DNA of 35,658 bases from Deltaproteobacteria bacterium (GCA_029938605.1 JAOZUO010000081.1:1-35658); one strand, 5' to 3'. Counted from the stretch's first letter, positions 13,697-22,669 are shown. Notes: generated by a model not told the origin, from the sequence alone. Translations and numbers: made by a program.

Positions 13697-15238
13697 ATGC
13701 GAACGCTGAACAGGACTTGGCTGGGAGCCTTGGTCGTAGGAGCTGGAATCCTTCTTTCCACGAGCGCGGTGAGCGCCCAGCAGCCCGGCGCCCAGCCCGG
13801 CGCCCAGCCCGGCGCCCAGCCCGGTGCCCAGCCCGACGCCCGCCCCGGCGCCCACCCCGACGCCCGCCCCGGCGCCCAGCCCGGCGCCCAACCCGGTGCC
13901 CAGCCTGACGCCCAGCCCGGCGCACGCCCAACCACGGATCCAGGCGACCAGCCCCCCACCCGACCGGTGGAGCCCAAGAAGCCCGAGCGTCCGGTGGAGC
14001 CCAAGAAGCCCTCCCGTCCTGTGGGCATGCACGACCACGGCGGCCTCCAGGTGGCCCCAGGATCCAAGGCCCCTCCGGGGATCATCCCGTACGTTCAGGC
14101 CTCCTACGGCTCGGTGAAGGTGCTCACCATGATCACCGCGGGGCTGTACGTCCCCATCCGGTCCTTCAGCTCCAAATGGCAGACCTACAACGGGAGATTC
14201 GATCCCGCCGCCACCACCAACTCGGAGCAGAACATCGCCTTCCAGTTCCAGCACGCCGAGATCGCCCTGCACGGTCACTTCATCACCAAGAACCTGACCT
14301 ACACCTTCTTGGCGGACCTCACCGAGGCGCACTTCATCCCAGACGTGGAGCTGACCTATCACCTGCCTTGGGTCCGCGGTCTGTCCATCACCTTCGGGCG
14401 CTTCCGGCCCATGTTCTCACTCATGATGCCGCGCATGATCACCCGGCTGGGAACCACCCAGTATCCCATGTTCCTCACCGAGGGCGGATACGCCCCCTGG
14501 AGGGACCTCGGCCTGCAGATCAAGTACGCCTTGTCCCTCGGTAAGATCGGCGTTCTCAACGCCTACCTCGGCGTGTTCAACGGCGAGCCCAATCAGTGGA
14601 CCGACACCAACGACATGAAGGACTTCCTCGCCCGCGTAGACTTCCAGGGCAAGGGCATGCTCAAGGGCATCTCCGCGGGCGCATGGGGTTGGTTGGGCTT
14701 CCCGTCCTGCCAGGCCGGCACCACCTGCGTCCCCGAAGAGCAGCTCGACAAGAAGTTCGACACCGACATGCGCTTCGGCCTCTTCGCGGAGTTCCAGCGC
14801 ACCTTCGGCAAGTTCACCCCGCACGTCATGGTCGAGGGCTACTTCCGCAAGTTCACCCCCCGGGCCGGCTCGGGAGCCGAGTATCTGGACACCACGGGCG
14901 GAGGCTTCTGGGCCCACGTCGGCCTCCGCATCGGCAAGTACATTGAGCCCATGGCCCGGATCGAGTGGCTGTCCACCTCCCACAAGGGACGCCATGCATT
15001 AAACCCGGATCCGAACCCTGAGTGGGCCGACGCCGCCACGCGCCTCACCGCTGGGCTCAACGTGTACCTCCACAAGATCCACTCGCATCTGAAGTTCAAC
15101 TACATCCTCCACTACATGTCCATGGGCTACTCCGGAATGCCCCAGTGGACCGAGATCGACCGGTCGGATGAAGTCGTGGGCCCCATGCAGAACCAGGCCG
15201 TGCACATGGTCATGATCCAGGCGGCTACGGAGTTCTAA
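13697..15238 (+). CDS. Outer-membrane porin-like beta-barrel with PGAQ repeat linker
   Basis: The 513-aa protein has a clear signal peptide cut after AVSA (residue 27). About 48 residues of PGAQ/PDAR tetrapeptides follow, then a Pro/Lys linker (RPVEPKKPERPVEPKKP). The C-terminal 380 residues look like an outer-membrane barrel of the phosphate-selective-porin (OprP/OprO-like) type. Evidence is the alternating aromatic strands, QHAEIALHGHF, LTYTFLADLTEAHF, GRFRPMFS and a terminal Phe (MIQAATEF), as expected for BAM recognition. The start ATG has AGGAG 10 bp upstream. The Pro-rich linker could span the periplasm or bind peptidoglycan. Substrate unknown; phosphate is not supported beyond fold resemblance. 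Confidence 0.75.
   Translation: MRTLNRTWLGALVVGAGILLSTSAVSAQQPGAQPGAQPGAQPGAQPDARPGAHPDARPGAQPGAQPGAQPDAQPGARPTTDPGDQPPTRPVEPKKPERPVEPKKPSRPVGMHDHGGLQVAPGSKAPPGIIPYVQASYGSVKVLTMITAGLYVPIRSFSSKWQTYNGRFDPAATTNSEQNIAFQFQHAEIALHGHFITKNLTYTFLADLTEAHFIPDVELTYHLPWVRGLSITFGRFRPMFSLMMPRMITRLGTTQYPMFLTEGGYAPWRDLGLQIKYALSLGKIGVLNAYLGVFNGEPNQWTDTNDMKDFLARVDFQGKGMLKGISAGAWGWLGFPSCQAGTTCVPEEQLDKKFDTDMRFGLFAEFQRTFGKFTPHVMVEGYFRKFTPRAGSGAEYLDTTGGGFWAHVGLRIGKYIEPMARIEWLSTSHKGRHALNPDPNPEWADAATRLTAGLNVYLHKIHSHLKFNYILHYMSMGYSGMPQWTEIDRSDEVVGPMQNQAVHMVMIQAATEF
13784..13927 (+). repeat. Twelve 12-bp tandem repeats (PGAQ) in the porin gene
   Basis: Twelve units of CCCGGCGCCCAG or close variants run without gaps from 13784 to 13927. 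Variants change GGC to GAC or GGT and CAG to CGC/CAC. Exact copies at the 5' end suggest recent expansion there. Unit length preserves the frame. Confidence 0.95.
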
Positions 15239-15275
15239 CGAGCGCCACCCAAACGATTCGGCACTTATCAAATTC

Positions 15276-15304
15276 TTGACGGAGGGAATGTCGCCGGATA
15301 TCCT
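15276..15304 (+). promoter_or_regulatory. Candidate promoter for the FHA-DUF4388 gene
   Basis: TTGACG (15276-15281), a 17-bp spacer and TATCCT (15299-15304) fit a sigma-70 promoter. The site is 57 bp before the start codon in the 123-bp intergenic region. Confidence 0.5.
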
Positions 15305-15361
15305 CTCTTCAGGTCGGCCAAGCGCCTACATTTACGGAGATCCGCGGCCCACAGGAATGCC

Positions 15362-16285
15362 ATGATCCGCTTCGCGTTGAGGTTCATCTCTGGAAAGTAC
15401 CAGGGCGGCGAGTTCCCGCTACACGACAACCGCGAGATCGTCATTGGTCGTTCGAGCGAGCTCGACATGGTGCTCGTGGAGGACATGGTCTCCCGTAAAC
15501 ACTCGAGGATATCCACGGGTGAAGGTGATCTGTCCATCCAGGACCTCGGTAGCACCAACGGCACCTTTGTCAACGGTGAGCGGATCAAGCAGAGCGGGCT
15601 CAAGGAGGGCGACCGAATCCTTATCGGCACCTCCATCATCAAGCTTGTCGCTGTGGACGACGCCATGCAGGCGAAGTTTGCCCAGCGCTCGAAGTCCTCG
15701 ACCTTCCGGCAGCAGTCCCGGCACCCGACCTCCTCGGGCCGGCCCATGTCCGGCACCATCGAAGAGATTCCCCTGCCCGACCTGCTCCAGCTCCTGTCGT
15801 CGAGCCGCAAGTCCGGCGTGCTCGCCATCCGCAGCAAGGGCGGGTTCGGCAAGATCTACCTGCGCGGCGGACAGATCTACTTCTGCTCCATCGACGACGA
15901 CTTCGACCTCAAGCCCCTCAAGGCCATGTATCGGGTGCTCACCTGGTCCACCGGCGCCTTCGAGTTGCAGCCCCCCGACGACAAGTCCTTCCTCGAGGAG
16001 ATCGAGCGCCCCACCGAGGGCATCCTCATGGAAGGCATGCGACTGCTCGACGAGTTCAACCGCATCGAGCCCGATGCTCCCGGCTTCGACGAGATGTTCG
16101 GCCTCGCCAACCCCATCGGTCCCCCCATCAAGGACCTGGAGCCGGACGAGCTAGACGTCATACAGCTGATTCACAACTTCGGACAGGTCCAAACCATCCT
16201 GGACAAGTGCGAAAAGAGCGACGTCGCCACGCTCACCACAATCATCAAGCTAAAAAAGCTCCACTACATCACCCAACTAAGCTAA
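15362..16285 (+). CDS. FHA domain plus DUF4388 (PATAN) signalling protein
   Basis: The 307-aa protein has an N-terminal forkhead-associated domain (about residues 5-100), with the phosphothreonine-binding signature IGRSSELDMVL, VSRKHSRIS and LGSTNGTFVNGERI. A DUF4388/PATAN domain follows (about 125-240), recognised by SGTIEEIPLPDLLQLLSSSRKSGVLAI and GGQIYFCSIDD. A C-terminal helical stretch of about 65 residues is unassigned. FHA domains read Ser/Thr kinase phosphorylation; PATAN domains are common in deltaproteobacterial gliding and two-component proteins. No kinase is adjacent. The ATG at 15362 has AGGAA upstream. A cytoplasmic signalling role is well supported; the pathway is unknown. Confidence 0.88.
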   Translation: MIRFALRFISGKYQGGEFPLHDNREIVIGRSSELDMVLVEDMVSRKHSRISTGEGDLSIQDLGSTNGTFVNGERIKQSGLKEGDRILIGTSIIKLVAVDDAMQAKFAQRSKSSTFRQQSRHPTSSGRPMSGTIEEIPLPDLLQLLSSSRKSGVLAIRSKGGFGKIYLRGGQIYFCSIDDDFDLKPLKAMYRVLTWSTGAFELQPPDDKSFLEEIERPTEGILMEGMRLLDEFNRIEPDAPGFDEMFGLANPIGPPIKDLEPDELDVIQLIHNFGQVQTILDKCEKSDVATLTTIIKLKKLHYITQLS

Positions 16286-16341
16286 CCCCTGTCCCAAGCT
16301 AGCCGGTGTCCCTCACTGTGGGGGCCGAGCGAACGGCTCCT

Positions 16342-17193
16342 TCACACTTCGAGAATCATCCCCTCAGCCGAAGCGGTTAGCCCAATCTCCTGCCCACCCT
16401 CTTCATCCAAGAAGGCGCGACAGCGCTCCCGAAGCACATCCACCTGATCGTCGCTGTAGTCCTGATCATAGTGAATCATGACCAACTCCCCAACCCCGGC
16501 ACGACTCGCAACCCCAGCAGCCTCGGCAATGGAAGAGAAGCCCCGGTTCCTACGCTCGGCCTGGTCCTCGGGCGTGTACGTGCAGTCATGCACCAGCACG
16601 TCCGCGCCACGGAAAAAGCGGATGACCTCGTCGGGGAGCGATCCCTCGGGGTAGCCGGCGTCCGTCGCAACACACAGGGTACGCCCCGCCTCCTCGAATC
16701 GAAACGCCAGGGCGTTGGTGGATCCGTGGGGTACCGTGAGGCACCGAACCGTCAGCCCGTAGGCCTCACTGGAGATCGACTCGCGCAGGGCCTCGAACTC
16801 GAAGCTGGCGCCTAGATTCTTGAGGCTATGCACCGGCGAGAAATGCGGATTCATCTGCCCTTCGAAGATCGCCTCGAGCCGTCCCGGGGCCCTCTCACGC
16901 CCGAAGATCTTGAATCGGTTGCCGGGAATGTAGATGGGCGCGAAAAAAGGGAACCCCTGGATGTGATCCATGTGGGCATGGGACAGCATGATGGCCGCCT
17001 CGCCCTCGCCCTTGCCAAACGCCGTGGGCAGCAGCATGTTGCCGAGCTGCGCCAACCCCGTCCCCGCGTCGATGATCACCAACTCCCCGGCGGCCGTGCG
17101 CAGCTCGATGCACAGGGTATTGCCCCCGTACCGCGCCGTCTCAGGCCCGGGCGCTGGAATCGAACCGCGTACGCCCCAGAAGGTGATCTTCAT
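16342..17193 (-). CDS. Metallo-beta-lactamase-fold hydrolase (copy 2)
   Basis: This 283-aa protein starts MKITFWGVRGSIPAPG and carries the zinc-binding motif H72-A-H74-M-D76-H77 (LSHAHMDHIQG). Later metal-site parts are TVPHGSTN, VATDAGYPEG and VHDCTYTPED. The FWGVRGSIP start and RYGGNT motif are typical of a PhnP/RNase Z-like MBL phosphodiesterase group; members are often annotated as cyclic-nucleotide phosphodiesterase-like, but the substrate here is unknown. The ATG at 17193 has GGTGGAG just upstream. It follows its paralogue by 11 bp on the same strand, so the two are cotranscribed. The gene converges with the FHA gene; the 56-bp gap shows no strong terminator. Confidence 0.85.
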   Translation of the reverse strand: MKITFWGVRGSIPAPGPETARYGGNTLCIELRTAAGELVIIDAGTGLAQLGNMLLPTAFGKGEGEAAIMLSHAHMDHIQGFPFFAPIYIPGNRFKIFGRERAPGRLEAIFEGQMNPHFSPVHSLKNLGASFEFEALRESISSEAYGLTVRCLTVPHGSTNALAFRFEEAGRTLCVATDAGYPEGSLPDEVIRFFRGADVLVHDCTYTPEDQAERRNRGFSSIAEAAGVASRAGVGELVMIHYDQDYSDDQVDVLRERCRAFLDEEGGQEIGLTASAEGMILEV

Positions 17194-17204
17194 CTTCACT
17201 CCAC

Positions 17205-18116
17205 CTACACTTCCAACTCCGCCATCTCCGTGGCGGCGATGATTTCCAGATCCGGCGCCAGGCTCCGGGCCTCGGCCAAAATCTCGTCCACTTGCTCGTC
17301 CGTCCGATTCGGCGCGTGGTGGAACAGCACCAACCGCCCCACTCCCGCCCGCCGCGCGATGTCTATAGCGTGCACGGGCGCCGAGTGGCCCCAATGGGGG
17401 CGCTGTCGATACTCGGGTTCGGTGAACATCGTATCGAAGACGATGATGTCGCAGCCCCGACACAGGGCCACCAGATCCTCTTCCATCTGTTGCAGCTTCT
17501 CGGCCTGGTCGGGCGTCGGCCGGTCCCCTGGCTTCGGCGGCTCGGAAATGAAGTCGTGCTCCAGCAGGACATCGCTGAAGGGCGCCGTGTCGCTCACGTA
17601 CATGACGGCTTTGTCGCCCTCCTGGATCCGATAGCCCAAGGCGATCCACGGGTGGTTCAACCGGGTACACTGCACCTGACACACGCCGATGTCGAAGGAC
17701 TCTCCCTCAGTGAGCTCCCGGAAGGATACCTCCGCCTGAACGGCGTCCAGCGGAATAGGGAAATACGGGTCCGTCGTGGCGGACTTGAGCACCACGTCCA
17801 AATGGCAGTCCTCCCGCCCGCGGGCGTACACGGTGAGCCGGTTGGACTCGCGATAGGAGGGCGCGAAGAAGGGCAAGCCCTGGATGTGGTCCCAGTGGGT
17901 GTGGCTGATAAGCAGGTGAATATCCCCACCGCCACGGCCACAGACCCCTTGCATGAGCTCCTTGCCCAGCTTTCGGATGCCCGTGCCGGCGTCGATGATC
18001 AGGATCGTGTCGTCCGAAGGCAGGACCTGCACACAGGACGTGTTCCCGCCATATCGGATCGTCGTATTTCCGGGTACGGGGATCGATCCACGCACACCCC
18101 AGAACTTGATCCTCAT
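17205..18116 (-). CDS. Metallo-beta-lactamase-fold hydrolase (copy 1)
   Basis: This 303-aa paralogue starts MRIKFWGVRGSIPVPG and has H72-T-H74-W-D76-H77 (ISHTHWDHIQG), at exactly the same residue numbers as copy 2. Further shared blocks are IDAGTGIRKLGKEL, YVSDTAPFSD and FDTMFTEPEY, ending in HHAPNRTDEQVD, where copy 2 has HYDQDYSDDQVD. It contains an insertion of about 20 residues (EPPKPGDRPTPDQAEKLQQ) absent from copy 2. The ATG at 18116 overlaps the upstream stop (ATGA), so it is translationally coupled to the membrane-anchored gene at 18113-18613. Soluble, probably a binuclear zinc phosphodiesterase; the reaction is not known. Confidence 0.86.
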   Translation of the reverse strand: MRIKFWGVRGSIPVPGNTTIRYGGNTSCVQVLPSDDTILIIDAGTGIRKLGKELMQGVCGRGGGDIHLLISHTHWDHIQGLPFFAPSYRESNRLTVYARGREDCHLDVVLKSATTDPYFPIPLDAVQAEVSFRELTEGESFDIGVCQVQCTRLNHPWIALGYRIQEGDKAVMYVSDTAPFSDVLLEHDFISEPPKPGDRPTPDQAEKLQQMEEDLVALCRGCDIIVFDTMFTEPEYRQRPHWGHSAPVHAIDIARRAGVGRLVLFHHAPNRTDEQVDEILAEARSLAPDLEIIAATEMAELEV

Positions 18117-18613
18117 GGGCGGTCCCCCCCCGATGAACGATCGCTTCCCAGACGCGGCGCCTCTCCCCCGTAGGAGCGCCGCTGGGCCATGAGCCGAACG
18201 GCTACGTCTCGATACACCGCGCCCCCCTCCCGCTGCGGAATCCGCGCGAAGGCAAGCAGGGCCTGGTCAAACTGCTCCCGACGGATGTGACATACTCCAC
18301 GTAGGAAAGACTCTTCCACCCGCGCATCGCACCTGGGCCCAGTACGCGACAGGGTGTCGATGACCCGCAGAAGCCCCGGCACGGATCGGACCAGCAGGTC
18401 CTTGTGCACCACCCGGCGAACGCGCTCCCGGGCCACTGCCAAAGCGCGAGGATCACCGTCGTGTACGGCTCGGTAGATGTCTTTCGTCACCTGGTCCATA
18501 ACGCCATCGGTCCCGGCTCGACGCCTGGGAGAAAGCACCGCAACTGCACACAAAATCGCTGCGCAGGTGATTCCCAACGCCACCAACCGCCAATCCTTCG
18601 GTGACCGTCTCAT
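18113..18613 (-). CDS. Hypothetical membrane-anchored protein
   Basis: I do not recognise the family. The 166-aa product has one N-terminal membrane segment (WRLVALGITCAAILCAVAVL), then a basic, helical, soluble part with VTKDIYRAVHDGDPRALAVARERV and a TPR-like stretch (FLRGVCHIRREQFDQALLAFARIP). The topology is probably N-in with the helical part in the periplasm. The ATG at 18613 was chosen over TTG at 18619. No good Shine-Dalgarno is present; an 18-codon frame ends in the same ATGA and could couple translation. Its stop overlaps the MBL gene, suggesting a common operon of three. Confidence 0.6.
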   Translation of the reverse strand: MRRSPKDWRLVALGITCAAILCAVAVLSPRRRAGTDGVMDQVTKDIYRAVHDGDPRALAVARERVRRVVHKDLLVRSVPGLLRVIDTLSRTGPRCDARVEESFLRGVCHIRREQFDQALLAFARIPQREGGAVYRDVAVRLMAQRRSYGGEAPRLGSDRSSGGDRP

Positions 18614-18734
18614 GTCCAATTTAAGGTCGCCCGGAGTCCCTGTTCCAAGGCCTCGAGCGTCCTCATTTTTATCACAGGAGAAACGAATACTCCATAGCCC
18701 CTCTGCATCGTTCGGCCTTGGGTCCCCGCAGCGG

Positions 18735-18773
18735 CCTCAATACCGGGCTTCAATACCGGGCTTCAATACCGGG
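18735..18773. repeat. Three 13-bp tandem repeats at the lipoprotein gene 3' end
   Basis: CTTCAATACCGGG is repeated at 18748-18760 and 18761-18773, with a one-mismatch copy at 18735-18747. One copy contains the stop codon of the minus-strand lipoprotein gene; the rest is untranslated. The remainder of 18620-18734 shows no gene. Confidence 0.9.
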
Positions 18774-19818
18774 CCGCCCCTATGGTCCGACGGATTCCTT
18801 CGCCATGGGTGTAAAACATCAGGGCCGATACGGACTGGGGCACAACGCAGGGATCGGTCTCCATGGGCACCCCTGTTTTCAACACCGGGTTCTCCTCGAA
18901 CCGCGTAAACTGCAAGCCGTCGTAGGAACCCGCGAACCCGATGGTCCAGTCACCGTCCGCCCGCTGCCCCGCGTACCACAGGTCGAATACCGGGCGCCCG
19001 GCCTCGTTGCTGATGAAGATGGAGGAGCCACCCACCGCCCTGGCGTCGAAGAGCTCCGACAGCGGGTCTGGCAGCGGGTTGGCCTCGAGCACCGGAGTCC
19101 GCCCGGCCGCCATGGGGGAAGCGTCCAACCGCTCCACGCTCACCGCGCCGCCCCCCGACTCCCGGATCCTTGCCACAAAAAGGGCACCGGGCGGACCGGC
19201 GGTGTAGTACAACAGCACCGCACCCTCATGCCACACCGCCGTGGGGTGACCCAGCCACGCCCCCTCTTCGGACTCGATGGGGCTCAGGATCGGGTTGTCC
19301 GCATGGCGCGTGAAGGTGCGGCCATCTGGGGAATCCGCGTAGCCGAGCTCACCGGCCCCCGCCTCGTAAAACAGGCCGTAGGCCGCACCGTCCAGCCCCG
19401 GCATCAACACGGCCGGGTGGGCCAACCGCGTGGCCTCCCAGGCGGCGTCGGCCTCGAGCACCACCGCCACCTCCCGGGGCTCGTTCGCCAGGTCCACGCC
19501 CTCGGCCCGCAGGATGGTCGCCGCGCCGTCACCATCCTCGGCGGTGAAGTACACCGTGTAGCTGCCGTCCTCGGGCCCGAGGGCCGACGGACCATAGTAG
19601 GCACGCTCACCGTCCGGATCCTCCAAAACGATGGGCTCATCGATGGAAGTGTCCGGGTCGTCGGGCAGCTTCTCGTAGGGGCCCGCCAGGCGGGAGGGCA
19701 GATCGTAGCCACCGCCGCCCTCCTCGGCGCCGGCGCCACAGCCGAGCCCGGCCACCAGCGTCGCCACCAGCGTCGCCACCAGCGCCGCCACCATGAGCAG
19801 TACGAGACGACGGCTCAT
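18763..19818 (-). CDS. Lipoprotein with beta-propeller (glycosidase GH43/32-like) features
   Basis: This 351-aa protein has a signal peptide with a [14 protein letters not shown] core, so it is probably lipidated. The mature part has repeated short blades: [66 protein letters not shown] and LMFYTHGEG. Motifs such as [12 protein letters not shown] and [13 protein letters not shown] recall the five-bladed propellers of glycoside hydrolase clans F and J, but I see no complete catalytic triad, so a binding role is possible. The ATG overlaps the upstream FadL-like stop (ATGA), making it the last gene of that operon. Location is likely periplasmic or on the cell surface. Confidence 0.68.
   Translation of the reverse strand: MSRRLVLLMVAALVATLVATLVAGLGCGAGAEEGGGGYDLPSRLAGPYEKLPDDPDTSIDEPIVLEDPDGERAYYGPSALGPEDGSYTVYFTAEDGDGAATILRAEGVDLANEPREVAVVLEADAAWEATRLAHPAVLMPGLDGAAYGLFYEAGAGELGYADSPDGRTFTRHADNPILSPIESEEGAWLGHPTAVWHEGAVLLYYTAGPPGALFVARIRESGGGAVSVERLDASPMAAGRTPVLEANPLPDPLSELFDARAVGGSSIFISNEAGRPVFDLWYAGQRADGDWTIGFAGSYDGLQFTRFEENPVLKTGVPMETDPCVVPQSVSALMFYTHGEGIRRTIGAARY
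19751..19795 (-). repeat. 12-bp tandem repeat in the lipoprotein signal peptide
   Basis: Units GCCACCAGCGTC (plus strand) start at 19751 and 19763, with near copies at 19775 and 19787. On the coding strand they give [14 protein letters not shown], the hydrophobic core of the signal. Confidence 0.88.
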
Positions 19819-21251
19819 CGGAACCTCATCTTCAGGGTGACCCCCGCCGAGAGCACATAGCCATCGGCGGTGTAGTCCCCCACGGGATCCACGGGATCCA
19901 CCTTACGGTGCAGCCGCCGCTGCTGGTGTAAATAGGCGAAGTGAAAGTCCAGATCCACGGGCCGATCCATCACGGGCAATAGATTCGACAACGAGAACCC
20001 CACGCCCGCCGAGAGATGGTGCTTGTGGTTGTCGACCAGGTTCATGGAGCGGCTCGTCTGCTCCGGCGCAGGGGACGGCTCGAAGACGTACCCACCCCGC
20101 ACGGCGATGACGGCCCGGTTGGATTGGTAGGCGAGAAACTCCACCCCCAACCGTGGGCTCCAGGTGTCCCTAAATAGCGCGGCGGGCGGGTTTGGCTGGG
20201 AGCCGATGTCCACCAGGTCGTTGAACGTTCCCAGCTCGACCTCCATCTCCAGCCGGGAGCCCGGGTTGATGAACCGGGACCACTGCGCCCAGACCATGTC
20301 CATGGAGACCGTCCACCGCCCCGAGGGCATCACGGCCACACCGAAGACCACCTGGCGCGGCTGATACAGGTTGGTCGACAGGCTCGTCAGGTCAAAGAGA
20401 CCATCGCGCAGGATGGTGCCGCCGCCGTCCTGCCCCACGACATCGCCGGTGATGCGGAAGCCTTGCTCCATCTCCAGCACGAACTCGTCGCGAAACACCA
20501 GACCCACGGAGAGCCACTTCAGGGGCTCCCACAGGATGCCCGCCTGGAGATACCGCAGGGCCTTGAGATCCACGTCCAGATCCAGCCGCATGTCTGATTC
20601 CGCCTCGGCGTCCGGGAAAGAGATCCGCCCGGAGATCTCCAGATCTCCCTGGGTGCGCGACATGAAGGTGACCCCGGCGCCCACAAAGAGCCCCGGGATG
20701 ATCTGCACCGCGAGGTTGGTGGACAAATAGATGCGCTGGGTGCGGTTGTCGTAATAGACAAACCGCGGCTGGACCCGGGGCATGGCCCGCACGCGGCTGA
20801 TGCGCTCGTCGGGCAGAAACATCACCACGCCGAAGGCGAAACGCATGGGCCCGATGGCCCCCGGCGCCACCAGCCCCGCCGTGAGCCCGCGCGTGTGGTC
20901 CACGCCCACGTCATAACCGTTGAGTCGCAGGGTGGGCACCGCGATCTGGTAGCCGATGTCCAGACACAGGTCCTTGCGCGCCACGATCCCCGCGGGGTTG
21001 TAATAGTTCGCCGACGAGTCGTTGGCCAGGGCCGTATACGCACCGCCCATGGCGATGGCCCTCGAAGAAATCCCGAAGGCGTCTACGGGGTTGGCCCGGG
21101 CATCACCGGTAAGGCCCACCAGGCCCACCAGGCCCACCAAACCCACCAAACCCACCAGGCCCACCAAACCCACCAGGTCCACCAAGCCCACCAGGTCCAC
21201 CAAGCCCACCAGGCCCGGCGTGGAAATCAGATGGCTCTCCCGACGCCTCAC
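19815..21251 (-). CDS. FadL/OmpP1-family outer-membrane transporter (second copy)
   Basis: The 478-aa product is a FadL/OmpP1-type barrel. After the signal come the family hallmarks of the hatch region: [36 protein letters not shown]. Amphipathic strands follow to the final Phe-Arg ([12 protein letters not shown]). The family moves hydrophobic compounds across the outer membrane. The start is GTG, overlapping the previous stop (GTGA at 21251-21248); GTG at 21254 is an alternative. The signal peptide is remarkable: its core is about 33 residues of LVG/LVD triplets encoded by 9-bp repeats, then GDARA before the mature N-terminus. It is translationally coupled on both sides. Confidence 0.85.
   Translation of the reverse strand: MRRRESHLISTPGLVGLVDLVGLVDLVGLVGLVGLVGLVGLVGLVGLTGDARANPVDAFGISSRAIAMGGAYTALANDSSANYYNPAGIVARKDLCLDIGYQIAVPTLRLNGYDVGVDHTRGLTAGLVAPGAIGPMRFAFGVVMFLPDERISRVRAMPRVQPRFVYYDNRTQRIYLSTNLAVQIIPGLFVGAGVTFMSRTQGDLEISGRISFPDAEAESDMRLDLDVDLKALRYLQAGILWEPLKWLSVGLVFRDEFVLEMEQGFRITGDVVGQDGGGTILRDGLFDLTSLSTNLYQPRQVVFGVAVMPSGRWTVSMDMVWAQWSRFINPGSRLEMEVELGTFNDLVDIGSQPNPPAALFRDTWSPRLGVEFLAYQSNRAVIAVRGGYVFEPSPAPEQTSRSMNLVDNHKHHLSAGVGFSLSNLLPVMDRPVDLDFHFAYLHQQRRLHRKVDPVDPVGDYTADGYVLSAGVTLKMRFR
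21112..21210 (-). repeat. Eleven 9-bp tandem repeats in a signal peptide
   Basis: Eleven 9-bp units (plus strand AGGCCCACC, AAACCCACC, AGGTCCACC, AAGCCCACC) run from 21112 to 21210. On the coding strand each unit encodes Gly/Asp-Leu-Val. Change in copy number would lengthen or shorten the hydrophobic core by three residues without breaking the frame. Confidence 0.95.
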
Positions 21252-22669
21252 CACTCCACCCCCACCTGGACTCCCATGGCCAACAGCCGTCCCCAGGTCT
21301 CGTACCGCGCCCGGGCGAACCGCACCAGCATGGGATCCGCCGCCGGATGGGCGATGATGTCTTGATCCTTGGTGTGGCTCCTGGGCGCGAGGTAGTGGTA
21401 CTGAAAAAACAGGTCCACGGAGAACGGCACCACCGGCCCGCGATGATAGGAGGCGCCGAACCCGACGGAGAAGACGTGCCGGTGGTTGTCCAGCAGGTTC
21501 GAAAGACCCGTCTGCTCCTTGATGGGCGTGGGCTCGAACCAGTAGCCGCCCCGCGCCGCGAGTCGCCAACGCTTGATCTTGAACACCTGCTCCAGCCCCG
21601 CGCGAGCCACGAAGGTGTCGTGAAAGTCCGGCGCGGGCAACTGGGCGGCGGCGTCCGTGACGTTCTGGGTCGGCAGCGGGTAGCGGGACCAGTCCTTCCA
21701 GCAAAGCTGCGCCGCCACCACCATCCCCGCCAGGGGGCGGTAAGCCGCCTCCACGACCACCTGCTGGGGATCGAACTGCGCAATGCCGGAGATGGTCATC
21801 TTCGGGATGGACAGGGGCAAGGCGTCCCCGAGGTTGTTCTTGAGCACGATGTCGAATCGGGCGATGGACTCGCCACGGTAGGTAAAACCCACCGTGAGCT
21901 TCTTCACCCACTCGGGCGTCCACATGACACCGAAGATGGGCGCATAGTCCACGATGAGCTGCTGCTCCACGATGGAGCCGATGGATCCCGCCGCGTCAGC
22001 GGTGATCCAGACCGTACCCGTGAGCGCCGCCAGGGCCAGAACCCCCGCGCCGATGCGCAGCCCGGCGTACGGCTCCACGGCGCCCGCGATCATCACGCCC
22101 ACCACCTGGGTGCGACTCTCTAGCAAGGAGAAGTGGGGCTGGCCCGGCAGCGGCACCCGGGCCCGGGTCACCACGCCCGTGGGCAGGTAAAACCCCATAC
22201 CCACCCACATCTTCTTCCTCAGCCACCCCTTGAAATTGAACGGGATGCTCGCCCCGATAATCAGCCCGTAGGTATTGTCGGCCCGGGGCTCCCGGATACG
22301 CATGAGGTTCTGGGACATACCCAGGTCGTAGGTCCCGAACAGATACCCCACCGTCAGCCGTTTATTGAACCCGTTCGTCAGGCCCGCCGGGTTCGCGTAG
22401 GTGGACTCATAGCCACTGACATGCGCCGTCCCCGTGGCGCCCATTCCCGAAGTCCGCCCACCAAATCCCAACAGATCCGGAGCCGAAGCCCAAGCCCGCC
22501 CCGCCCCCGCCCCTGCCCCCAGCACCAGCACCAACCCCAGCACCAGCCCCAACCGCAACACCAACCCCAGCCCCAACGCGCTCACACGCACCACACCCGT
22601 AGCCCCCCCGACCACGCGCCGCCTTCTGAAACAGGTCCACCTCACGCGGCCCACAGTACCAGAAGTCAC
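21248..22669 (-). CDS. FadL/OmpP1-family outer-membrane transporter (first copy)
   Basis: A FadL-like barrel of up to 473 aa. The hatch-type N-terminus [21 protein letters not shown] and YANPAGL support the family, as do strand blocks similar to the downstream copy ([29 protein letters not shown] matches [29 protein letters not shown]). The two are thus diverged paralogues. There is no ATG near the signal peptide; possible starts are GTG at 22669 or one of several nearer GTG codons before SALGLGL. The signal core is a Leu/Gly/Val microrepeat, ending RAWASAPD with a likely cut after ASA. The substrate is unknown, presumably hydrophobic. Confidence 0.82.
   Translation of the reverse strand: MTSGTVGRVRWTCFRRRRVVGGATGVVRVSALGLGLVLRLGLVLGLVLVLGAGAGAGRAWASAPDLLGFGGRTSGMGATGTAHVSGYESTYANPAGLTNGFNKRLTVGYLFGTYDLGMSQNLMRIREPRADNTYGLIIGASIPFNFKGWLRKKMWVGMGFYLPTGVVTRARVPLPGQPHFSLLESRTQVVGVMIAGAVEPYAGLRIGAGVLALAALTGTVWITADAAGSIGSIVEQQLIVDYAPIFGVMWTPEWVKKLTVGFTYRGESIARFDIVLKNNLGDALPLSIPKMTISGIAQFDPQQVVVEAAYRPLAGMVVAAQLCWKDWSRYPLPTQNVTDAAAQLPAPDFHDTFVARAGLEQVFKIKRWRLAARGGYWFEPTPIKEQTGLSNLLDNHRHVFSVGFGASYHRGPVVPFSVDLFFQYHYLAPRSHTKDQDIIAHPAADPMLVRFARARYETWGRLLAMGVQVGVEW
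22501..22577 (-). repeat. C-rich microrepeat in signal peptide of first FadL copy
   Basis: Irregular 6-bp-based units (CAGCAC, CAACCC, CAGCCC) encode the [23 protein letters not shown] core. The composition is strongly strand-biased (C on plus, G on minus). Confidence 0.75.

Noticed and set aside
13784..13927. Repeat array as a possible CRISPR
   Set aside because: The units are contiguous 12-mers without spacers and are translated in frame.
12719..14362. Long minus-strand frame opposite the OppA-like and porin genes
   Set aside because: Shadow of coding sequence; its Gly/Val-Gly repeats mirror the PGAQ array on the other strand.
16286..16341. Terminator between the FHA and MBL genes
   Set aside because: Only short, imperfect complementarity is present (CCCTCA/TGGGG) with no T-run on either strand.
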